A DNA stretch of 64,000 bases, taken from the NCBI GenBank assembly GCA_012845835.1, contig JABAKD010000012.1:3337570-3401569 (forward strand). The letters run 5' to 3'. Of this stretch, positions 41,292 through 50,734 are shown one piece after another. Position 1 is the first letter of the stretch. Every line of letters starts with the position of its first letter. The stretch comes from Undaria pinnatifida. Taxonomy: Eukaryota > Sar > Phaeophyceae > Laminariales > Alariaceae. The notes under the pieces are model-generated. The model was not told the DNA's origin and made no database searches. It worked only from the letters and a program-made list of their open reading frames with translations. A program made the position numbers and the translations under genes.

Positions 41292-44200
41292 ACAACAGAC
41301 AACAGAATGGACGAGCGACGCTACGGGAACGAGTTCGAGTTCACAACTTCACAGTTTGCAACTTCGGAGTTTGGAGACATGTGGAGGCATCAACACAAAA
41401 CAAAGGTTACGTTGCTCGTGCTCAATGCGGGGACACTAGGTCCATAGACCCTACCAGGTATTCCAGAAAACGATTTAGGCAAGCCGGGTGCGGGACGAAG
41501 GGGGCTACTGCTGTATCCCTACATTGATTTATGGCTTTGATGGTTATCCCTACATTGATTGACGGCTTTGATGGGTATCCCTACTTGATGGTTTTGATGG
41601 GGTCAGAGTCAAGGTTATATACAGTACAGTAGGGGTCCCCCGGTAAGGCGGTGGTGTGCGAGAGCACTATGACCGCCTTATAGAGGGAATCCCCCTTATT
41701 CACTCCAGGTCATGACTGTAATTCCCAGTCGCGCGAAGCGGTTTTGACCGCCTTATAGAGGGATACCGCATTACCCAGACCGCCTTGTTGAGGGACCCCG
41801 TTACTGCAATTTAAAGTGCGTGTCAACCACTTCCTCGAGCAAGGGCTAGGTGCCTTCATGAGGCCAGAGGAGAGAGTTGGGCAAAGAGTCAGGATTGCAC
41901 GCCGGGACAAGCAAGTTGAACACCAGGAGCGCGACAGGACGACAGGGAGGAAGTTTTTTTTACAGGGAGTTTTCCTTAAAAGGAGGCAGTTTTTCATGAT
42001 AGAGAGGCGTTCTCTATAAACAGGCACGCAAAGTATGCCCGGTAGGGGCACACGCGGCAGACAGCAGACACACCAACACGCAAAGCACCAGCAACCAGCA
42101 ACCTGTCAAACCATTAAAAAAAAACATACAGTACGAGTAGTCAAATGTCAAAAACAAAGTCAAAACGCAAAAACGCTTACAACACGTGAAGCGCCAAAAC
42201 GGCAGGCAGACTGGTTCTTCCAATCATCAGTCATCAGTCATCAGAGCTACAGCCCAGATCCACGACGATGCATGGGGTGAGCAAGAGAAACAACACTGTG
42301 GCACGTCGGACATATCTGACCCCTATTCGTGATATTTTCTTGTAGGGCACATAGATCCCTGGTCAAAATGAACGATATTAAAGCCCGGGGGAGAGAAAAA
42401 ACAAAATAAACCGCTTACCATACATATGATGGAGCAGTACAGTGGAAACTACAGTGATACATTTATAAAATAGATGTGATGTTAGATCTTCCTCAAAATT
42501 CCCCACCCAAAGTAAAAATACCAACACTTACCATTATAGTGGACCAAAATACGACCCTCAAAATAAAAACTCATCTATATTGCATATTACAAGTACCAAC
42601 AACGCAGCTTGCAAAGATGAGTATTGACCTAAAATTCGTCGAACTCACGGCTGACGTCCTTGAAATTTGTTTATAAAATGATCTGCATGGCCTATAGATC
42701 ATGTTGTCGGGCGAGAGACAGACGACTTGAATGATCTAGCACAAAACTTTTGGGTTGGACCTGTACTACACAGATCCTGCAAATCTTATCACAACAACAT
42801 ACTACATGCGCTATACGATCTAGATCGCGATCTGTGTAATGTGTGGAGCGGGACGTGGCGATCAAAGTCCAGAATTCGACCAACGACGCCGAAAATAAAC
42901 CAGAACAATGTAGCGACGGCCGGGGCTAACATTGACCACATAATGGTACAGAAGGGTCTGGTTTGGGCGAGGGAGCGCGAAGATTCGGGACGAAAGGCGC
43001 CTGTGTGTGCATTGGTGTTTGCGCAGTCAACCCAGCATCCGCGTTCAGATTCATCACAGAGGGATTTTCCCCAGGACGTAAGAGTGCGAAACCTTCGGGG
43101 CGCCGAGCGTCTGTGTGTGCATTCGTGTTGCACCGTCAACCAAGCAGCGGCGTTCAGATTCAACAAGGAAGGGATGTATCAGATGTATCACCCTGATGTC
43201 ACTGATACTAGCTATCACTAAGAGGGAGGTCGCCGACCTATATCCTTCATGTGGATGCATAGACCCCGTACCACGCGCAATTGGAGTATCACACACGGCG
43301 TGGAAATATGAGTTTCGACGATATTCTCGATCTCATAGCCGTACGACGTAGTTTAATTTGTTTATTTAATGAAAGGAAAAAAGGTTTGTCCAAGAGAGAT
43401 GGAAGCGCGAAGCCTCGGGGTTCCGTGAGCGTTTCGTGTGTGCGTTGTGTATAGCATCCGTTGTTGCATCGTCACCATCAATAAATGCCTTGCCTGTGAT
43501 TGTTTGGAGCACCATCGACCCAGCAGCAGCAGCAGAGCCTTTCGAGCAAAACATGTAAACAGAAACAGCAAGCAGTGTACATAGTAGAGGTCCCTCTGAA
43601 GTGCCGTTAGCTCGCTAGAGTGCTTGTGAAATATTTTCGCAATGACTAACTGTAGTGTCAGTAAGCGGAGTAGTGCCGGTTGCCCCTATAGTGCATGTTT
43701 TCCCTCCAAAGTGCACGTACCGGCACTAAAGAGGGACTACTACGGTGTACTGTACTCGTATACATGATACCCTCGGGTAGCTCGTACGAGGTATCCTACT
43801 ATGACAGCAGTACCTGCACACGAGCACACCAGCATCAGCACACACTCACCCTCCCCGCCACGACACGACGCAATCAGCAGATGGGCATCAGACAGGACAC
43901 CAGCGTATCGGCATCAGACAGCAAAAGCTGCAAACAGAAACAGCAGAATCCCATACAAGCACAAGGAGTCTTTGGAGAAAAAAGATGTGTGCAAAAATAC
44001 AAAGAGTAAGGAGTACGAGTACCGGCACACTCGCCAAACCAGCATTGGCACACGAGCATCAGACAACACAAGTACCAACAGCACCAGTACCTATGGTACG
44101 ATTGCTACATCCGATGGTGGCACAGGGCACACCATGGGGTCTCTCCCAGCTCACCCCTGTAATCTATCCCCGAGTTGAGCTTAACCACCACCGGTCGCCC

Positions 44201-44506
44201 AAGCACTGTCTTCAAGAAGTCGCTGGGGGACCTCTTCCCTCCCCCAGTTTGCGCAGGCGCAGCCACGGCAACCGCAGCCACAGTAGCAGCGGCCGGTGGG
44301 GCAGCAGCAGCAGCAGCAGTAGCGACGGGAGGAGGAGGAGGAGGAGGAGCAACCGAGGCAGTTGGCATGGCTACATCCTCCTCCTCTTCCTCTTCCTCCT
44401 CCTCTTCTTCCTCCTCCTCTTGCTCGGGCTCGCTCTCGTCTTTCTCAACGTTTTCTTCTGCGTCCTTGGGCGGAGGGGGTGGCGGTGGAGTGGTAGAATC
44501 CGTCAT
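33094..44506 (-). CDS. LSM6: U6 snRNA-associated Sm-like protein LSm6, with long N-terminal extension; 3 exons
   Basis: Subunit of the heteroheptameric Lsm2-8 ring (binds the U6 snRNA 3' end in the nucleus) and the Lsm1-7 ring (cytoplasmic mRNA decay). Exons on the minus strand: 44506-44155, 35062-34949, 33125-33094; phases 1 and 1; stop TGA at 33096-33094. The total is 165 residues, against about 80 in human LSm6. Residues 93-165 are the complete Sm fold: SPSDFLKTVLGRPVVVKLNS (Sm1), DYRGVLACLDGYMNIAMEQT, then KYGDCFIRGNNVLYIST (Sm2). The first 90 residues are low-complexity: Pro runs, a 15-Glu run, Ala-rich, with no resemblance to known LSm6. Introns are 9092 and 1823 bp and loaded with repeats. 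Identity is certain for the Sm domain; translation starting at the first ATG is inferred (Met47 is an alternative). Confidence 0.95.
33893..34130 (+). repeat. Dispersed 'CAGCTTGCAAAGATGAGT' repeat, in LSM6 intron 2
   Basis: A full forward copy: from GTCCCCCTCAAAAACGGGTT through CACCCTGTTGATCCTGG, ACAGCTTGCAAAGATGAGTT and TCTCACCGCTGAAGTGTATT. A shorter copy is at 33722-33800. Confidence 0.8.
34740..34925. mobile_element. 'GTGCCGGCAC' MITE, degenerate
   Basis: CAACAGTGCCTACCTCTATT at one side and CCGGCACACTACTGCG at the other, with AGTGCCGGTGCCCTGAATAG inside; similar to 43580-43755. It ends about 25 bp from LSM6 exon 2. Confidence 0.45.
34949..35062 (-). CDS. LSM6: LSM6 exon 2 (core of Sm fold)
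   Basis: 114 nt, phase 1 to 1, acceptor TTGTAG, donor GTGAGA. It encodes VLACLDGYMNIAMEQTEEYV and onward to CFIRGNN, spanning the end of Sm1 and most of Sm2. Confidence 0.97.
35695..35910 (-). mobile_element. Poly(A) retroposon copy interrupted by a TTAA-type MITE
   Basis: 35695-35732 (ATCCTCCGGCGGATGGGGG) and 35833-35910 (CTCACCACACTTCCAC to CCCAACGCTAGCTGG) are the two halves of a reverse copy of the 24057-24267 element. Between them lies a 100-bp element, 35733-35832, beginning TTAACCCCTTTTACAACTGG and ending GGCTCTAAAGAGGTCAA. This is within LSM6 intron 1. Confidence 0.75.
36040..36345 (-). mobile_element. tRNA-derived SINE (second family), LSM6 intron 1
   Basis: On the minus strand TGGTCTAGTTAGTGG (36332-36318) is a good pol III A box and GGTTCAAATC (36265-36256) a good B box, about 55 bp apart. 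The flanking CCACGG and CCGTGG pair as an acceptor stem, but the T-arm stem is mismatched, so this is a tRNA-like SINE head or tRNA pseudogene. The body continues through GCGCAAATCGATGCGAGC to GGTGACACCTGGATCTGAGT, matching 50085-50245 and 28720-28900. Confidence 0.65.
36930..37170 (+). repeat. Dispersed 'CAGCTTGCAAAGATGAGT' repeat copy
   Basis: Forward copy with CCCCCCTCAAAACGGGTTCT, CCTATATCCTTCATGAGGAC and CACACAGCTTGCAACGACGA. In LSM6 intron 1. Confidence 0.8.
37333..37572 (+). mobile_element. Poly(A)-tailed retroposon, copy 2, with duplicated 5' end
   Basis: 37362-37572 matches 24057-24267 with only about two substitutions (GACAGCTTACG for GACGGCTCACG) and ends in a ~16-base A tract. 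Immediately upstream, CTTGCGCTGCCGGGGTTGTA is repeated and followed by its own A run. In LSM6 intron 1, antisense to the gene. Confidence 0.8.
38560..38710. repeat. Short tandem repeat 'TTGAAAAACAAGAATGAA'
   Basis: Four imperfect ~35-40 bp units with CATTCATATTGAAAAACAAG. Confidence 0.8.
38720..39230. repeat. Tandem array of MITE-end units (~80-85 bp, six copies)
   Basis: Units contain TTCCGACGATTGAGGGTTAA, GGAGCCCCCCCGTCATTCAG and AAAAAAAGGTATACCTTAA. This is the reverse complement of the array at 14740-15140; the last unit ends CACCTCTATCGTCAGCACG, the family terminus. Confidence 0.9.
39230..40530. other. LSM6 intron sequence, no feature recognised
   Basis: Unique-looking sequence without a recognised coding frame on either strand. 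Confidence 0.4.
40545..40640. repeat. CAG-rich trinucleotide stretch
   Basis: Degenerate GCA/CAG/GTA repeats, including CAGCAGCAGCAGCAG. Confidence 0.9.
40694..40880. mobile_element. Pogo-like MITE, 'CAGTGGGTACYCCGATT' subfamily
   Basis: Preceded by TA, it begins CAGTGGGTACTCCGATTCAA and ends CTTAAACCGGGGTACCCACG. The word TAAGAGCG recurs internally. Relatives: 50462-50650, 52632-52904, 58664-59132, and one end at 55238. Confidence 0.75.
41265..41292. repeat. (AAC)n microsatellite
   Basis: About nine AAC units. A 120-codon plus-strand frame runs through it (Asn run), but it has no recognised homology and lies inside LSM6 intron 1. Confidence 0.95.
41627..41806. mobile_element. Pogo-like MITE, 'CAGTAGGGGTCCCCC' subfamily
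   Basis: 180 bp, preceded by TA, starts CAGTAGGGGTCCCCCGGTAA and ends GAGGGACCCCGTTACTG. It is homologous in inverted orientation to 14525-14707 (shared GCGAGAGCACTATGACCGCC). Confidence 0.8.
42950..43190. repeat. Imperfect direct repeat ~140 bp, two units plus fragment
   Basis: GGCGCCTGTGTGTGCATT and GGCGCCGAGCGTCTGTGTG lead into similar blocks ending GCGTTCAGATTCA; a third fragment lies near 43405-43480. Confidence 0.6.
43200..43360 (+). repeat. Dispersed 'CAGCTTGCAAAGATGAGT' repeat copy
   Basis: GGTCGCCGACCTATATCCTT, GGAGTATCACACACGGCGTG and GAGTTTCGACGATATTCTCG; forward orientation, LSM6 intron 1. Confidence 0.75.
43580..43755. mobile_element. MITE with AGTAGAGGTCCCTCT ends
   Basis: Begins TAGTAGAGGTCCCTCTGAAG and ends GCACTAAAGAGGGACTACTA, with further inverted AAGTGCCG/CGGCACT. 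About 175 bp. Terminal layout resembles the pogo-like families above. Confidence 0.65.
44155..44506 (-). CDS. LSM6: LSM6 exon 1 (extension plus Sm1 start)
   Basis: 352 nt from ATG to donor GTGAGC (phase 1). Residues 1-90 are the Pro/Glu/Ala-rich extension; residues 91-117 begin KRSPSDFLKTVLGRPVVVKL. Trinucleotide runs (CTC/CTT for Glu, GCA/GCC for Ala, GGC/GGT for Pro as read on the plus strand) suggest expansion of the extension by slippage. Confidence 0.93.
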
Positions 44507-45640
44507 GATATATATTGCGGTTTTCGTACCTTGGCACCCGTCCTATCGTCCTTGCCAAGGGGGGTGCTTTGTGGCTCGTTCTTGGGTGTCAGGGATCCTC
44601 TCGAATCCCCGGGCCGTCAATACAAAAACGCCTTAAATATGTTTGAACTCCCGATATCTCCAGTTGCGCCGCCAAGGGTTGGTTTGGTTGGTTACCCGTT
44701 GCTCCATTGCTGCTGGAGCACTGCCCTAGGCTGTAGGATTTTTTTTTGCTGCAAGCTTCTGGGCGTCTCTTCTAGGCAACCTGGGGATCACGTGGCTGCG
44801 TATCACCGGGAACCCCCCGAGGCAGTCCGTATGAGGTGGGAGTTGCGGCAGGGGTTGCCACCGCAAGCAAGCGCTCACGATGTGTCAAACAAAGATTGCC
44901 AGATGCCAGATCAAAAATAAGAAGAGTACAAGCCGGCGCCGGGCGTGTGTGTTTGCGGTTTGTCGTATCGTCATAACAGCCACGAACTGGCGGGACCCAA
45001 TAGCGACCACCGGCAAACAGTACAGAGTATGCGTGTGCTGCTGACGTCGTCAAGGCGGAGCACGCACGACATCGCCCTTGGCTTTACTGTTCCGTGCCCC
45101 TTGTGTACATGTCACCGAGCGCGCATGCACCGAGCGAGCATTCAAGATCTTCGTTTTCGCGAGAAATCTTTCGTTGTCCGGAGCTTCGCATCAAATATCC
45201 CACATCTCCTCTAGGCAACGCCTGCCACACGCAAAGAACAAGGTGCATCCCCGCCTCTTCGACTCTTCGAGCCATCATTTCTCATGCGCTGTACCCATCC
45301 TGAGGAGCCTTCAACCGGTGAACAAACACTACTTCTTGCTGCTGCATTCAGGTCGACTCCACAACCACCAGCACACAGATTCTTGTACCGTGTTGGGCTA
45401 AATTTTAAGTAGACTACACCTTTGGGGTAGTCTATACCCGAATAATGTGTATTACTAGATACAGGAGTACCAGGGTATAGCAATAGTCAAACGGTCCCTA
45501 AGTTTCCGTCATATTGGTATTCCACTACACCGACGATGTCCCACAACAGCAATCAGTATGAAAGACATCCCACACAATACCATGCAGAATGGCGTTCCAC
45601 ACATGAGACACAAACACCTTTCTTTACATAGTCTATACTT
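44507..45640. other. Presumed LSM6 5' flank and promoter region; no gene recognised
   Basis: This is upstream of the LSM6 start codon (minus strand). It contains an inverted repeat TAGACTAC...GTAGTCTA near 45409-45432 that could form a short hairpin. No TATA-like or other element can be assigned with confidence. Confidence 0.4.
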
Positions 45641-46500
45641 CGAAGTTCCAGATACTCCATTTCCCTACGCATTTCCACATGATGTGCGCATGATGTAACG
45701 CAGTACATCCAGCCTTTTCGTCGGGACGGCACAAGCGGCGGCGACGACGGCGGAGGACCCGAAAAAGGCGGCAAACGGGCGACAAGGACCATGGCTGTCG
45801 GCGTGGCATGACCCAGTGGCGGGCCTCACATGCAACGGTGGCTGCATGCAGGTGCGCCTGAGAAAGCCTGCCGGCTACAGCAGTACCACGAAGAACCCAT
45901 CTGGTACGAGTATAGAAATACATATCATATGATATGTACACAAACGCGCGGCCGAAGTATTGATCACACAGCTTGCAAAGATGAGTATCGATCACTCAAG
46001 CGGTTGAACTATTAATAGCAGCTCATGCATGTAAGATCGACTTATAAAAAGAGGGAGAACGTACACAAAATGTTGCATGTCGTATTGTACGACCTGGAGT
46101 ACGGTAGAGCATTGCATGGGCATATTCTTACGTGCGGTGGTTTGCGAGTTTTTCTTTTTTGTCCTTTTGTTTTCTCGCGTTATTAAGGGAAAACATAAAA
46201 ACAAGCAATCCTAGATCTCTGTGCCTCAGCTTGAGCCCACAGGGTTTGTATCTCTCTAGGGTGTAGAGTACGCACGGAAACTTGATGTGCTGGATGTCAA
46301 CAGAGCGACGACAACGACAGAGCGACGAAGTCGATCGCCCAAGCGCCCGCCCGACCGAACGAGTGAGCGAGCGGTGGTGCGTGTTGGCGTCTTCCTTGTT
46401 GTTACTGTCCTGTGTGTGGGCTTTGCAGCCGCGTTGATGTTCCCTCCTGCTGCGGTTTATGGCGTAATAGTTTTGGCGATGTCCACGTCTTGGTGAAATA
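45640..46500. other. Intergenic, no gene recognised
   Basis: A fragment of the CAGCTTGCAAAGATGAGT family at 45960-46020; otherwise nothing recognised. Confidence 0.4.
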
Positions 46501-46690
46501 TATAAAAATAAAAATACACGCTCCAGCTGTGAGATCGAACACTTCGTCGAAACTCATATTTGCTCAAGCTGTGTGTGATACTCCGATCGCGCGTATTGCT
46601 GGGTGTGTGTCCTCCTTACTGATATAGGTCGGCGACTCCCCTTAGAACTACAGTGTAGCTTGTACCAGGGTCAACAGGGTGGTGTTAATC
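46498..46690 (-). repeat. Dispersed 'CAGCTTGCAAAGATGAGT' repeat, reverse copy
   Basis: ACACGCTCCAGCTGTGAGAT, TTCGTCGAAACTCATATTTG and ATATAGGTCGGCGACTCCCC; close to 21962-22200. Confidence 0.8.
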
Positions 46691-47069
46691 GAAACTATAT
46701 GCGCTGGACGTCGACAGGCATACTACTAGTAGAGAGAACGAAACAGATGCACGGCGCCGCCCATCATTTTAGACGGTAATATAGTGACCGTTTGGATTTC
46801 ATATTACTTACCCAAGGCTGCTTAAATATCCGTCCATAATGATATACTATAGATAGGGAGAAAAACTTCGCGACATGCGAACAGGGTTATGGTTTTCTAC
46901 AAGATAAGTTTGGCAGCGATAGCCACCCAATATAATGGTGCTTCCAATACTCTGTCGATAACACTCTGGAACGAATTATAAGTACGGTTTTACATTGATA
47001 TGAACACCCCCAACCGTACCTCTCTGTCCACCCAGAATGTAACTATATACGTTAATCAGAGCAGCGTTA

Positions 47070-47430
47070 AGGAATTAAAGGGCATTTTCGACCACGTGCA
47101 ACAGGGTAACCGGTTGCCTACCCAAAATAACCTTGTAACACCCCTCGCCCCCTGAAACGGCGGGATAACAGGTCGGCCGGGTATACGGGCGGACGTGTCA
47201 GCGTCCAAGCGGTTTCATTTCCTGGGTATACCGGAGAGAGTATTTTTCAAAATCGACATGGGAAAAATCGTAAAAGTTTATTCTTGGCGGATGGTGTGAT
47301 TCGAACCCACGACCAAAAAACCCATGGTCTGTCGACGAAGCCATTTGTTAAGGAACTAGAGCGTAATAGTCCGTTAACCACCTGCAAAAGGTTAACCAGT
47401 TGCCTACCCAAACTAAGCATTATAACAGAA
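47070..47430 (-). mobile_element. tRNA-derived SINE, reverse copy
   Basis: Reverse strand reads TGGCTTCGTCGACAGACC and GTCGTGGGTTCGAATCAC (B box GGTTCGAATC). Body blocks CGCCCGTATACCCGGCCGAC and AACCGCTTGGACGCTGACAC match 21215-21600. It is flanked on both sides by GGTTAACC/CTACCCAAA words. Confidence 0.75.
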
Positions 47431-47454
47431 GCCGCTCAACATGTGTGTTCCTCG

Positions 47455-48840
47455 CATTAAACCGCTCTTTTCACCCCTCCACAGCCAGCACAAGCAGTGC
47501 CCATGCCGACGCCCTCCCTAGTAGAAGCGATACTGACTGGCTTTAACTAGCTCTACGGTCACAAACCACAAGACAAAGATATCACATCGTGAATGCAGTA
47601 CGGCTATTAGGCTGCCAACCACGAGGAACACGAAGGCGGGACATATTAAGCAAACCGACACACCAGACTGCTTGTAGTACTTGCCAGGAAGAAGGAAAAG
47701 AAGAACGACGAAAAAGAGATGATGGCCGAACGACCCCGTCCGTACAGCGAGCAGGTACTCGCACGTAGTGCTTCTTTTTATGCAAGGTCCATGATGTTGT
47801 GGCGCTGGGTCACACCGGTATCGTTGCCTTTTGCGAAAGCGCGACTCGGCTGCACTCGATTCAGCTCGACAAGGAGAGGGAGTGCTGAACTCTGTACGCG
47901 ATAAAAATCAAAGCCCCGTTAAGGAATAGGCAACAACAGCAGCCTATCGATTGCCGTTATCAACGTTTAGTAGCTACCGCACATACAGGCACGGGGTACG
48001 TTTTGCGCCACCTGCCGAGGGTGTTCCAGCCCGAAAACCCAATAGGCATGTACCAGGGGGGGGGAGAGAGAACGACCAACTCCTACCTGCTACCACGTCT
48101 TGCTCGGAAAGCTGGAAAGCGAAAGCGATGGCAAAAAATGTAACCAAACAAACGTAAACACGCAGGGGATACGTGGGTAGCCGGCGTCGTAGTGTCAGAA
48201 AGCCGCACTTTTCCTCTCAACCGCCGCTGCTGCCACTGGTCCATAGCAGGGCTCTTCTCCCTGCGTGCACGGACCCGCCCGCCCAGTTATTGAGAGCCAC
48301 AAACAATTATATCTCGAGAGTTGAGAGGAACTTCGCTGCAGGTGTTTCTCGTTCGTGGAATTGCCCTCTCCTCCTATCATTGTGCCACCTACGGTTACAT
48401 ACTACGCTAAGACAGCATAGCCAAGACGTCATACGCTGAAAACAAAAACAAAAAACAAAAAAAACTCATGGGGGAGGATGTACGTACAAGCTGTCGTCAG
48501 CTTGAGTGTGTTTTTTTTTCGATCGGTGGCGGCGGCGGGCGCATGTACAACCCGGCTTCGGTGATCTCGAAAAGGATTCCCTATTTTTTCGTACGCCGTG
48601 CAAAGTTTTATAATAGAAACTCGTATTCTCTTGTGTTGCTACATGGCGACATGTAATCGAAACAGGGGATAATCTCCGCGGAACATAACGCGCGCGTAGT
48701 TCTACCCTCTCTCGCCATGTCTGATTGCCAAATGTGTCGGTTTGATCCCCTTGTTTCCTATCAGGTCTGAGCCACCCTTAATAGCACAACTGACTCTGTA
48801 CCTCACAGGCAAAAACGCGTTACTAAGCGATTTTTTTGGT
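47455..48840. other. Intergenic; dispersed intronic repeat relic, no gene recognised
   Basis: 47455-47640 is a diverged copy of the repeat seen at 1375-1545. The rest has only short frames without recognised homology. A 5' exon of BBS1 could lie here but was not identified. Confidence 0.35.
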
Positions 48841-48965
48841 GCAGCGTGTAGCTAGCCATCCCGTCGGGGGTTCACGTCGAAAAATGAAAAAGGCACGCGA
48901 AAGCCTAAGACCCCAAGAAACATGGGGGTCACTTCGCGCGAGTGACCCCGACCCACCGCAAAAAA

Positions 48966-49128
48966 AAGGTCCCTAAAAGGAGGACCCCCCCCCCTACCGT
49001 AACTATAGTAGTTTTAGCAAAAAAAGTCCCTAGAAGGGGGACCCCCTACCGTAACTATAGTAGTTTCGGAAAAAAAAAGTCCCTAAAAGGGGAACCCCCC
49101 CCTACCGTAACTTTATAGTAGTTTTGGT
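48966..49128. repeat. Three ~55-bp tandem units
   Basis: Each unit has AAAAAAAGTCCCTA(A/G)AAGG, a C run, then TACCGTAACTATAGTAGTTT. Upstream is the reverse CGCGCGAGTGACCCC repeat (48840-48965). Confidence 0.9.
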
Positions 49129-49130
49129 GC

Positions 49131-49350
49131 AGTGAAGAGGGTGTTTGCGATGTACCAACTTTGTGAAGAGGGTGTTTGCAATGTACCAACTTCGTGAATA
49201 GGGTCTTTGCGATGTACCAACTTCGTGAATAGGGTGTTTGCGATGTACCAACTTCGTGAATAGGGTGTTTGCGATGTACCAACTTCGTGAATAGGGTGTT
49301 TGCGATGTACCAACTTCGTGAATAGGGTGTTTGCGATGTACGAACTTCGG
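49131..49350. repeat. 31-bp tandem repeat, seven units
   Basis: The unit GATGTACCAACTTCGTGAAT plus AGGGTGTTTGC is repeated about seven times with few changes. Confidence 0.97.
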
Positions 49351-50084
49351 TTGGGTAGGAGTTGGGTAGAAAAACGTACCTGGTACCTAATTTTAGTATT
49401 TAAACCGTCGGGCGTCAGAATTCAAGGCCAACCCAAACCCATGACAGGCGTAAGCGTAATAAGATTTATAAGAAATACGTTTTCCTACCATTTTTTTTTT
49501 TTCAATTTTCTTACCCTTTTCTTTTGTGGGTTTGGTTGACCTTGGGTTTAGCATGACCTTTTCGTCGGTTTCAATGCTATTTTGTTTTTTACATGTTTTT
49601 TCCGAACCCAACAGAGGTTGGACATCGAATTCGCAAAAAAAAAAAAATCTGACCTTTCGCTGATGGCTTTTTTGACGGTCGTTCGTTAAGGATCAAGAGC
49701 GAGTGCCGTCAGCCGACGGTCGGATATATTTTGTTGCTGATTGGCTGATTTCCCAGCCACCACCACCGCTTGGATTGGTTGGTTGATGCCTCGACGCATT
49801 CCACGGCGGCGGTAGGATTATACACCAGACTTTTGTGAGGCTGATTTTATTTATTTATTTTTTTATCGTCCGGCGGATGGGGAAAAATAAAGCTTTAGCT
49901 TACCACACTGATTCCTCACATGAGGAGTTCTACACCCTACCTAAGAGTGACCTTGAGATGAAAACATAAACCAAAACAACCCGGTGAGCAATTTTATGGC
50001 CTAGGCAGTTAACCAATGACATTACTAAACAATCAATGGTATTCGAGCGGTGTTAAGATAAAAAGTCACAGGAATCAACCTCTT

Positions 50085-50245
50085 GAGAGCGCCTAGCAGC
50101 GTGGGTAGGCGCAATGCGGTGCCAGTCGACAGGGCGGAAAGGGCTGGAGTCTTCTCGCGATAACAGTGAAGGCGCGCGTACCGGAGCGGGAAAGAGGGGG
50201 GAAGAGCCTGCTTGTTGACCCCGGATCTGAGTTACATCTAGCGAG
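50085..50245 (+). repeat. Second SINE family, body copy
   Basis: AGCGTGGGTAGGCGCAATG, GGAGTCTTCTCGCGATAACA and CGGATCTGAGTTACATCTAG match 36040-36200 in reverse. The tRNA-like head is not present. Confidence 0.65.
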
Positions 50246-50461
50246 GGAAAACGCGAAGATAATACAAGAGTTGAGCAAAACTTGAAAGTAAAAAAAAAGG
50301 GTGTTTGCGATTTCGATTTCCAATTTCTGTTGGGTCGGAAAAAATAAAGGAAAAAAAAAATGGCACTGAAAACGACGAATGTACCCACAAGGCCAACCTA
50401 CCCACAATAAGGAAAAATAACGTTGGAAAATTAAAAAAAGGTAGGATAACGCAATTCTTTA

Positions 50462-50650
50462 CAGTGGGTACCCCGATTCAAGAGCGCCCCATGACACGCC
50501 GAAACAAGCGCTCTAAACTACGCGTTGCTCTTAGCTGCAGTGCGAAATATTTAGCTTTTAGTATACGCGGGACATGCCGATTTTGACCGCTCTTGAGTCT
50601 CGACCGCTCTTATCCTGGGTGCTCTTAAATCGGGGGGTACCCAACCACTG
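50462..50650. mobile_element. Pogo-like MITE, 'CAGTGGGTACCCC' subfamily
   Basis: Preceded by TA; starts CAGTGGGTACCCCGATTCAA and ends TCTTAAATCGGGGGGTACCC plus AACCACTG. 189 bp with TIRs of about 25 bp. Confidence 0.8.
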
Positions 50651-50734
50651 TGGATAAACGTGCTATTGATACCTACCCCTATCGTAGCCCACTCCCTCCT
50701 CCCCTATCCCCTCTTGTGGAAACCCTAGCATGTT

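Noticed and set aside
41077-41439. 120-codon plus-strand frame with an Asn run
   Set aside because: The Asn run is an AAC microsatellite and the flanks show no homology; it lies inside an intron.
42727-43221. 164-codon plus-strand frame
   Set aside because: No recognised family, and half of it is an imperfect direct repeat within LSM6 intron 1.
43985-44920. 311-codon plus-strand frame opposite LSM6 exon 1
   Set aside because: It is the antisense shadow of the LSM6 extension's trinucleotide runs.
49131-49350. CRISPR-like regular 31-bp repeat
   Set aside because: Units are directly contiguous with no unique spacers, and the genome is eukaryotic; it is a minisatellite.
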